Assembly (NCBI GenBank): GCA_035578175.1
Contig: JAQMRL010000008.1
Location: forward strand, 96,410,416 to 96,474,415
Source: Catonia carolina
Taxonomy: Eukaryota > Arthropoda > Insecta > Hemiptera > Achilidae
Length of the DNA stretch: 64,000 bases
Direction: 5' to 3'
A model generated the notes under the pieces. That model was given only the letters and a program-made list of their open reading frames with translations. It ran no database searches and was not told the DNA's origin. The translations under genes were made by a program, and so were the position numbers. This document shows, piece after piece, positions 56,971-64,000 of this stretch. How positions within the stretch are numbered: the first letter of the stretch is position 1; each line of letters opens with the position of its first letter.

Positions 56971-57897
56971 TGAAAGAGGTGTGAGACAGGGTTGTGTGCT
57001 ATCACCAACACTTTTTAACATCTGCTCGGAGGAAATTTTAGCTGAAGCTCTGAATGAAAGTCAGGAAGGCATTGTAATTAATGGGGAGGTAATAAATAAT
57101 ATACGCTATGCAGATGATACCGCCTTGCTGGCCGACTCGATGGAAGGTTTGCAAATCCTTTTGTCCAAAGTATACACCGCCAGTAAGGATATGGGTCTGA
57201 ATATGAACGTTTCAAAGACCAAATATATGGTAATTTCGAAAGCGCCGCTGATAAACAACATACAAATTAAGCTTAACAATGCGACTATAGAAAGGGTATT
57301 GCAATATAAATATCTGGGGTGTTGGATGAATGATAAATGGGATTTGTCTCAGGAGATAAGGGTGAGGATAGAGACCGCTCGTAGCGCATTCTGCAGAATG
57401 AGACCAGTGCTGAGCAACCGTAACATCAACCTTAAAATTAGAATTCGAATAGCGCAGTGTTATGTGTTCTCTGTTCTCCTTTATGGTTTGGAGGGATGGA
57501 CGTTGACAAAGGTCCTGAGTAACAAGCTGGAGGCCTTCGAATTATGGGTATATAGACGGATAGTGAGGATCTCATGGAGAGAAAGAGTAAGAAATACGGA
57601 AGTGTTGGAAAGAATTGGTAAACAGACGGAGATCTTACACAATATTAGGGTCCGCAAATTACAATACTTTGCTCATGTGATGAGGAATGAGAAGTATAGA
57701 ATCCTCCAACTGGTGATGCAAGGAAAAATCGAGGGAAGGAGACAACCCGGCCGTAGGAAGACGTCTTGGATCGAGAACCTCAGAGAGTGGTATGGGAGTA
57801 GTACAAGTGAACTAATTAGAGCAGCCGTCTCCAAGGTGCAGATAGCCATGATGATTGCTAATCTTCGTTAGAAGAATGCAACTACAAGAAGAAGAAG
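56971..57897 (+). pseudogene. 5'-truncated LINE, reverse transcriptase C-terminal half
   Basis: Open for about 300 codons to the stop at 57,871. Motifs in order: GVRQGCVLSPTLFNI, RYADDTALLADS (the YADD catalytic box), KYLGCWMN, YGLEGWT, LEAFELWVYRRIVRISW, KLQYFAHVMRNEKYRI, EGRRQPGRRKTSWI. This is the palm-to-C-terminus part of a non-LTR reverse transcriptase, without endonuclease and without the first RT blocks, so a dead copy despite the intact frame. The tail is (AAG)n and AAAGGTGACAG flanks both ends. No LINE copy here is complete. Confidence 0.85.
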
Positions 57898-58564
57898 AAA
57901 GGTGACAGATGAAAACGAGTTGTGAAAAATGCCTGTTCTGATCGGGTACCGAACCAGAGACTCATAGGATATAAGTGTGGCATAAATTTGAACTTATCGT
58001 TCGGGAAGAAATAATCAGAACTTTTAAATGTATTCAAGAGGAAGTAACCTAAATGGCAGGTAGGAACACATCAGAAAATAAATAAAAATACTATAGAAAA
58101 CAAAATGCCAAAACCGATGGACCTTAAAAAAACTTATTAATACGGTGATTTGAATTTTCGGTAAATTTCTGGTGGAGGGGGTGAAGCACTCAAGTCTCTA
58201 CTCTCACTACATGCCTAGATCTAGGCATGTAGTCCATAATTCGCTTTAATTCAGTTCGTACCAACAGATATAACGGAAAACCCATAGTTAGAATTAGTTA
58301 TTAGAGTATATTAGTATATTAAAAGACAATAGAATGTAAATGTAGGCAACTGTAAATTTTCTGGTATGGCATAGTATTCTTTAGGTGTGCGTGTTTCCTC
58401 CTATATGTTTTCGGGGCTTTCTTTTACTAGCCAACTTTCAAACAATCGTCGGGGTGGTTCTCCTTCCTTTTGACTCTCAAGCTGTTTTGAAAGGTTGGTG
58501 GGGTTGAAGGATTTCGGGAGGGTGTCGATTAGGGGAATTCCATTCGAAATCCCGCTACGAGGAG

Positions 58565-58765
58565 GTTGTTACAGAAACAGAAGGCAGCAGCTACTATTCA
58601 CCAATAATAGTTATATATAATAATAGTAATATTCAGCTGGTGGAGAGGAGGAGGAGGAGGAGCAAAAAAAAGAAGAAATACTAATTTGTAGGTATTTAAC
58701 AATCAAATTTAATTTAGTTGATTATAATAAATTAGTAAGCTTGATTGTTCAAAGTCTCAAGATGT
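58565..58765. other. Outer edge of right arm, simple repeats
   Basis: Contains (GGA)n at 58,640-58,664 and an AT-rich stretch; not found beside the left arm. Confidence 0.5.
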
Positions 58766-59227
58766 AAGGTTGGCTACGTTAATTTTTACTTCTCTTGCCT
58801 ATATAAATATATATGAAGGAAAGTATTGTTTCAATGTCGATTTTTCGAAATCCAGTTTTTACTGGATCACACGTTTTCACACCCCCTGAACCCAAAAAAA
58901 CATGGTCTGTGAGTGTGTGTGTCTGTGAGCAAACAGAACGGATTTCAAAAACGGACTTCGTGCGATGTTAAAACTTAAGTTATATACCAGTAGAGGACCC
59001 GACAAGAATATTTTCATCAAAATTGGTCAACCGGAAGTAGTAGTTTATTTTTGTCATTTTTCATTTTTTGGGATTTACTCAAAAACGGCTCCTAAGTTTT
59101 TTTAAAAATTGTTTAATTAACTACATTTTTTGTGTTCTACAAGGTAGGGTAAGCGCCATGTCTGCTGAAATTCTTGGGGAGGCTGTCCTCCCGTAGAAAA
59201 GTGTTTCTTTTACGATTGCGGCCTTTT

Positions 59228-59396
59228 AGCCAATTTTTTTTTTGTTTTACGTGTGACGGTTTTGCAATTTCTGCTAATGCAGACGGTTGAGAATGATGAT
59301 AATGAGTAATGAAAAAATGCCAGACCTGACCGGAAATCAATCCCGGGACCCCGGCGTAGAAGTCAGTTGTACTAGCCACTACGCCAACAGGCCGGC
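59228..59396 (-). mobile_element. tRNA-derived SINE (family B), antisense
   Basis: On -: GCCGGCCTGTTGGCGTAGTG, TAGTACAACTGAC, CCGGGATTGATTTCC (decayed B box). Same insertion as 27,020-27,182. Confidence 0.7.
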
Positions 59397-59565
59397 CGCA
59401 AAAATGTACAATATAATAAAAGTTGTAGAAAATTTAAAACCCTACACCTTTTTTTTACACACTTCTTTGTATAACGCTTAGTTTAGCGGTAATCAGTGCT
59501 TTAATGTTTTTTTTTTCGTGAAAATCTGCAAAAAAGGGATTTTTTTAAGATTTCGGCCTTAATAC

Positions 59566-61628
59566 TGTAAGGTAAAATGAGGACACAACACGGTGTCTTC
59601 ACCAATTTATGTAAGGGAAACAAAACGTCTCCGAACATAAAATTAAAAAAAAACTAACTACAAAAAAACTGTACCAGTCAAGACGTATCCCACCAGCCAG
59701 TTGAGATGAAATACCTCAAAACTTATACATTCGGGGGCTGTAGCACAAGGTGCAAACAAAATCTCCACCACCATGGTCAGAAGAACCAGGTATGGAAACG
59801 ACCAGGAGAAACCATACCCCAAAAGCTAGAATTTACGGTAGAGCAACACAAAACTAAAATGCGGAGGCGAGATAATAAAATCTATGCCGGGTCAGATAAA
59901 TGATTCATTACACAACACAAGAATAAGAGTGACTTAAATGTACTTATTAATTTAAAAAAAAGTAATAAAGAAAAATTATTAGCCCAAAACTGAACTGGCG
60001 TAAAACGTAATAATCAATAGCCTAGTGAATAAAATAAACTTGTAAACTAACAATAGTTAATGATCAAATAAAATATTTAAACGTACACAAAACTTTTAAT
60101 TACGAAACAAAAATTCTTAGAAATGTTAAATAATCAATAAAAGAAAACAGAATATAAATACGGATTATTATTTTTTTTTGAATGAATTGTTTTACGGAAA
60201 ATTACATTAATTTTATAGGTAGGGAAACTAAAAAAATCTTTACTTAAACAAATATTAATAATAAAAAAACTTTTACGTAATGAACATTATATATTACTTT
60301 ATTTAAAAAAATTTACTTTAATTAATGGTTTTAAAAAAACAAAATGAAAAAATTTATGGTTATTCATGTTCATCGGCAAATCATCCGAAAAATCGAATCA
60401 AAACAAAACACACCAGTCCTAACAAAAGAATTAGGAAGGGGACCACAGAGTTACAGAATTAACAAAAAAAAAATGTTCTAAAGTAAATAAAACGGAATTT
60501 AAAAAAATGGAAACAAAATTTTAAAGAAAAAATAAAACGGAATAAAAGAGATCCAAGATTTAGAATGGAAATTAAGTAAAACAAAAATTCGGGTGATTTA
60601 CCAAAGAACATAGAATAAACTAAATCTTAGTTTGATTCCTTTTTTAAAACATAATCAAATTAAACATATTACATTAATTAAATTTATTAATTAATTTATT
60701 TTTATTTATTTATTTTTTTTTATTTAAAGTCCAAAAAAGAAAGACTGAATCTGAGAAAAGGATACACGTATATCCTGAACAATGACTTAGTGTCGGGTGT
60801 AGGTTTTAGTTGCAGTTAAACCCTACATCCCCGAAAATAATTGGAAATAAAAATTAATTGGAAAATTAAAATAATAATTGGAGAAAAATTAGGAAATAAA
60901 AATTTACATCAAATTATTTAAATTAATGAGAAAATTAGGAAATAAAAATGTACATTAAACACCGTATTAATTGTTAACCGAAAGGATCAAGAAAACAGAC
61001 AAGCCAAAATATAAAAAAAACAAAATTCTGAACCAAAATTTAAATTAAAAATTTCGATATTTAAATCTAAGAAATTCAATAAGGAAGTTCATAATGGAAA
61101 AAGTTACCTGAAAAATTCTTGGTGAATTTCAACAGTCGTCAAAGATTCCCAAGTCGAAAGTGAAAAAAATTCACACGCATAAGAAAAACATAAAAAAATG
61201 AGCATACTCCCTTCTCCTACTGCACGAGGCCAATACACCAAGTCAGCGGACTCAGCGAAAAAAGGGAATAGAACGTAAATTGCGTGTGTCAAATAGAACT
61301 AATGTGATTTATTGAGATTGAAAATAATTAAATTAAATACAAGGAAAATATTTCAATAAAATACGCAGTTGAATTAAAAATGAATTTTGAGACCGGAAAT
61401 GCATAAATAAGAATCATACGATGAAATTCTTTAAAAGAAAAATTAAATTTTAAATAAAAGTTTTTATAATAATATTAATGAAAAAATTTATAAAACCACT
61501 ACAGTATGTTCCATAAGTAAGATGAACATACGGCTACAAAATAATAGCAAATTTTTCATTTAAAAGAAATGCAAAATTTATTTAAATCGAAATTCTAAAC
61601 GGTTTCAAAGATTTTGAAACTCCTTACA
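59566..61628. mobile_element. Solo LTR (2.06 kb) of an LTR retrotransposon
   Basis: Starts TGTAAGG and ends CCTTACA, the TG...CA inverted termini of LTRs, flanked by ATAC (59,562-59,565 and 61,629-61,632) inside HINE sequence that continues on both sides. It is A-rich on + throughout, has no ORF of note, no second LTR and no internal domain. The superfamily cannot be named. Confidence 0.7.
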
Positions 61629-61920
61629 ATACGCATTTTACGCCAAAAGAGTACATAAAATTTTTATAGAAAATTGAAAGATCTACAACTTTTACTCTAA
61701 ACATTTTTCTCTACAGAGCCAAGTTTAGCGTCAATGAGTGATTTTGCGTATTATTAAGCCAAAGTGGGGAGGATACATCATTCACTTATGATTAAAATGA
61801 GGTTACGTTTCTTGAGATTAATTTTTTTGTTTATTTCTAATGTTTTATTACTAATATTAGGCTATATTGTTAATTATTTGCATTGGCAAGCGAAAGTTGT
61901 GTGAGTGTTTTACATAAGAT

Positions 61921-62150
61921 TTTTACTTTCTTTTCCCTATATAAATAAATAGGAAGGAAGTGTTGTTCTTTCTGGGAGCGATGAATCTTCCTTTACCACC
62001 GTTTTAGGCCATCAAGGGCGGGGCCCAGGGTGACTGCACCGGTCACCCGCCCTTAAGGGTGGACTGTCAAAAATAATTTTTTTCCGAAAACTCTGTATTT
62101 TTTTTAAGACAAACAGAGGTTGACTTAATAAAAATAAAAGATAAAATTAA
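61921..62150 (+). mobile_element. HINE-like left end directly abutting another HINE
   Basis: TTTTTACTTTCTTTTCCC with its left hairpin (CCCTATATAAATAAATAGG) begins where the previous element ends, then diverges within about 60 bases into GC-rich sequence unlike the family. Confidence 0.5.
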
Positions 62151-62154
62151 TAAA

Positions 62155-62577
62155 GGGCCTGCCACACAGAATGGGATCTGCGTTCTCCGTTCTGGGCAAA
62201 TGAACGCACTCCGATCTCAAGTGCGACTTTCTCTGTCACAAAGAATGAGTTCAGTTCATGTGGCCAGTCGCGATCTTTATAAAATTCATGTCCTACGTCA
62301 TTTTATATAAACGACAGCAACGAACTGCCTTAATGAACATTTTCGTTTCGAGTAACAAATCACAACTTTGTGACCAACAGTACAAATTATATGTCGAACA
62401 CGTGTGGATCGCAATGCGTTCAGTTTCTGCCCGGAGCGTTCTCGTGCCGCCCGGACGATCAGAACGCACTCTGTGGGCCATGCTTCATTACTAACCACAG
62501 CATACAAAAAATATTTTGCATGCTACGATCACTTGCCTGGATGTAGGACGTACATCGCATTCAGTGTGGCAGGCCCA
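62155..62577. mobile_element. MITE with GGGCCTGCCACAC inverted ends
   Basis: GGGCCTGCCACACAGAATG at the left and, inverted, GGGCCTGCCACACTGAATG at the right. The right half also exists at 27,348-27,600. Open frames of 60-79 codons overlap on both strands and look non-coding. Confidence 0.65.
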
Positions 62578-62876
62578 CAAAGAAATAAAATAATGGAGGC
62601 CTAGATTAAAAATTAGATTTATTTAAATTAAACGTGTCATCGTTTTTAAGTTCGTAAGAAGCAAATTGAATACATGAAAGTCCATTGAATTTCAAATATA
62701 ATAATTATTAAAACTTAAATTCTGTACAGATACCATTATTAATTTGTAAATGAAAGTAAGAGTTCTGTTTGATTTTGTATTATTTATGAGAGTAGAATAA
62801 TTTAGTATTTTTATTATGAGTTTTTAAGAAGCTGTAACCAAATTATACCTAACAGTATAAGCTATAATACAAATAT

Positions 62877-63010
62877 TTTTACTTTCTCTTGCCTATATGA
62901 ATATATAGGAAGGTAAGTATTGTTTTCAAGTCGATTTTTCGAAATCGAGTTTTCACCGGATCTATACGTTTTCAGACCCCCTGAACCCAAAAAACATGTT
63001 TTTAGCGATT

Positions 63011-63078
<68 letters not shown>

Positions 63079-63848
63079 CAGAATATTTCAAGAACGGAAC
63101 ATCGTACGAACTTGAAACTTAAGTTACATACCACTACCGGACCCGACACGAACATTTTCATCAAAATCGGTCAACCGGAAGTAGTAGTTTATTCGCGTAA
63201 TTTTTCACTTTTTTGCGATTTTCTCAAAATCTGGTCTTACGATTTTTTTTAAAATCGCCTGGTTTATTCAATTTTTTATTCTCTACAAGATAGGGTAGGT
63301 GTCATGTTTGCTGAAATTCTGGGTGAGGCTGTTTTCACGTAAAAACAGTGTTTTTTTAAGATTGAGGCTTTAATATTTATTAAAGCGCAAAAATGTATAT
63401 GATAAAAAATGTAGAGAATTTAAAATTCTACAACTTTTATTTCAAACATTTTTTTGTATAATGCTTAGTTTAGCGGTAATTTGCGATTTTCTGTTTTTTC
63501 TCACGAAAACGTGAGAAAAATCGATTTTTTAAGATTTCGGCCTTAGTATGCATTTTATAATAAAAGTGTATATGATCAAATTTATAGAAAATTAAAAGAT
63601 CTGCAACTTTTATTTAAAACATTTTTCTCTACAGAGCCTAGTTTAGCGTGAAAGAGTGATTTTCCGTTTTTTTAAGCCAAACTTAGTACGATTTTCATTT
63701 TGCATCATTCACTCATGATTAAAATAAGGTTATGTTTTTGAGGTTAGTGTTTTGTTGATTTCTAATATTTTATTAATAATGTTAGGTTTATTGTTAATTA
63801 TTTACATTGGCAAGAGAAAGTTGTGTGAGTGTTTCACACCAGATTTTT
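62877..63848 (+). mobile_element. HINE/DINE-1-like element, full length, sister of 28,813-30,038
   Basis: Complete ends and hairpins, pure (TG)n at 63,011-63,076. Flanks on both sides equal those of the block B copy. Confidence 0.85.
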
Positions 63849-63872
63849 TAGTAATAATTTAGTTATAGAGTA

Positions 63873-64000
63873 GTCTTAGAATACGGCAATCTAGTTTTAT
63901 TTCATATGGTTGAGATCATTCGATCATACTTGCTTATGCTAGTGTTGACAGTAAAGCAATGTTAATTAATTAATATAACTAGATTGCCGTATTCTAAGAC
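63873..64000. repeat. Inverted repeat at window end
   Basis: GTCTTAGAATACGGCAATCT at 63,873 reappears inverted at 63,977-64,000. Block B has a similar left element at 30,062 without the inverted partner. It may continue past the window. Confidence 0.6.

Larger units (their letters stand above)
34140..58782 (-). repeat. Right arm of a large inverted duplication
   Basis: Mirror of the left arm, about 24.6 kb because it gained more insertions (Helitrons, Harbinger-like, mariner, piggyBac-like, HINE and LINE copies). Its inner edge lies inside a HINE copy shared with the left arm. Its outer edge is the sequence GGTTGGCTACGTTAATTTTT at 58,768-58,787, which also marks 26,555 and, reversed, about 4,147. 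Confidence 0.9.
58783..61923 (+). mobile_element. HINE-like element of B', split by a SINE and a solo LTR
   Basis: HINE sequence at 58,783-59,227, 59,397-59,565 and 61,629-61,923; the same SINE as in block B is nested. The 3' hairpin at 61,900-61,915 is decayed (GTGTGAGTGTTTTACAT). Confidence 0.7.
58762..63960 (+). repeat. Block B': direct repeat, second copy
   Basis: Same order as block B: HINE with a nested SINE, a MITE with GGGCCTGCCACAC ends, single-copy sequence near 62,610-62,870, then a second HINE. It additionally contains a solo LTR and the left half of the MITE. Confidence 0.85.

Noticed and set aside
56957..57871. Intact 304-codon frame as a host gene
   Set aside because: It contains RT catalytic YADD and LINE C-terminal motifs, starts without ATG inside the target duplication, and is 5' truncated.
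62258..62604. Overlapping open frames on both strands inside a MITE
   Set aside because: No known motif, similar length in three frames, and the block B copy is half deleted; coding potential is not credible.
62920..63252. Recurring 70-116-codon frame starting MFSCRFFEIEFSPDLYVF in many places
   Set aside because: It is the conserved left part of the HINE family read in one frame; the other strand and other copies are open too, stops differ, and there is no initiation or splice context.

Overview
The window is a stretch of an AT-rich, transposon-packed animal nuclear genome, almost certainly an arthropod and probably an insect. A sap-feeding hemipteran is my guess, not something the sequence proves. 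The reasons are spliced GT/AG exons separated by 2.6-7 kb introns, a TATA box followed by an arthropod-type TCAGT initiator, and many eukaryotic repeats: tRNA-derived SINEs, LINE tails, mariner, pogo-like, Harbinger-like and piggyBac-like elements, Helitrons, and a dominant DINE-1/HINE-like family with an internal (TG)n block. There are no bacterial operons, rRNA genes or CRISPR arrays.

The only host gene I recognise is present twice, as an inverted pair. Each copy has five exons and encodes a secreted protein of about 250 residues of the GILT (gamma-interferon-inducible lysosomal thiol reductase) family. Copy L runs on + from 8,305 to 25,844; copy R runs on - from 51,430 to 34,779. Both keep eight cysteines at identical positions, but both have lost the catalytic CXXC. 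Copy L has one extra G at the exon 1 donor that shifts the frame. Copy R has an intact frame but has lost the His of the GILT signature.

Layout: 1-4.1 kb, HINE-like repeats with a nested SINE. About 4.13-26.55 kb, left arm of a large inverted duplication carrying copy L. 26.55-30.15 kb, block B. 30.15-34.14 kb, single-copy spacer with a HINE, LINE relics and a 310-bp hairpin. About 34.14-58.78 kb, right arm carrying copy R in mirror orientation. 58.76-63.96 kb, block B', a direct repeat of B with an extra 2.06-kb solo LTR. Because each arm often serves as the unoccupied site of the other, many transposon boundaries and target-site duplications can be read exactly.

The main biological signal is that the exons of the two copies differ much more (about 16% of nucleotides, about 82 amino-acid-changing codons against about 6 silent-only codons, counted by hand) than the introns around them (about 4-8% in the stretches compared). 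With the conserved signal peptide and cysteine framework and the missing active site, this looks like a duplicated, non-enzymatic secreted GILT-derived protein under diversifying selection.
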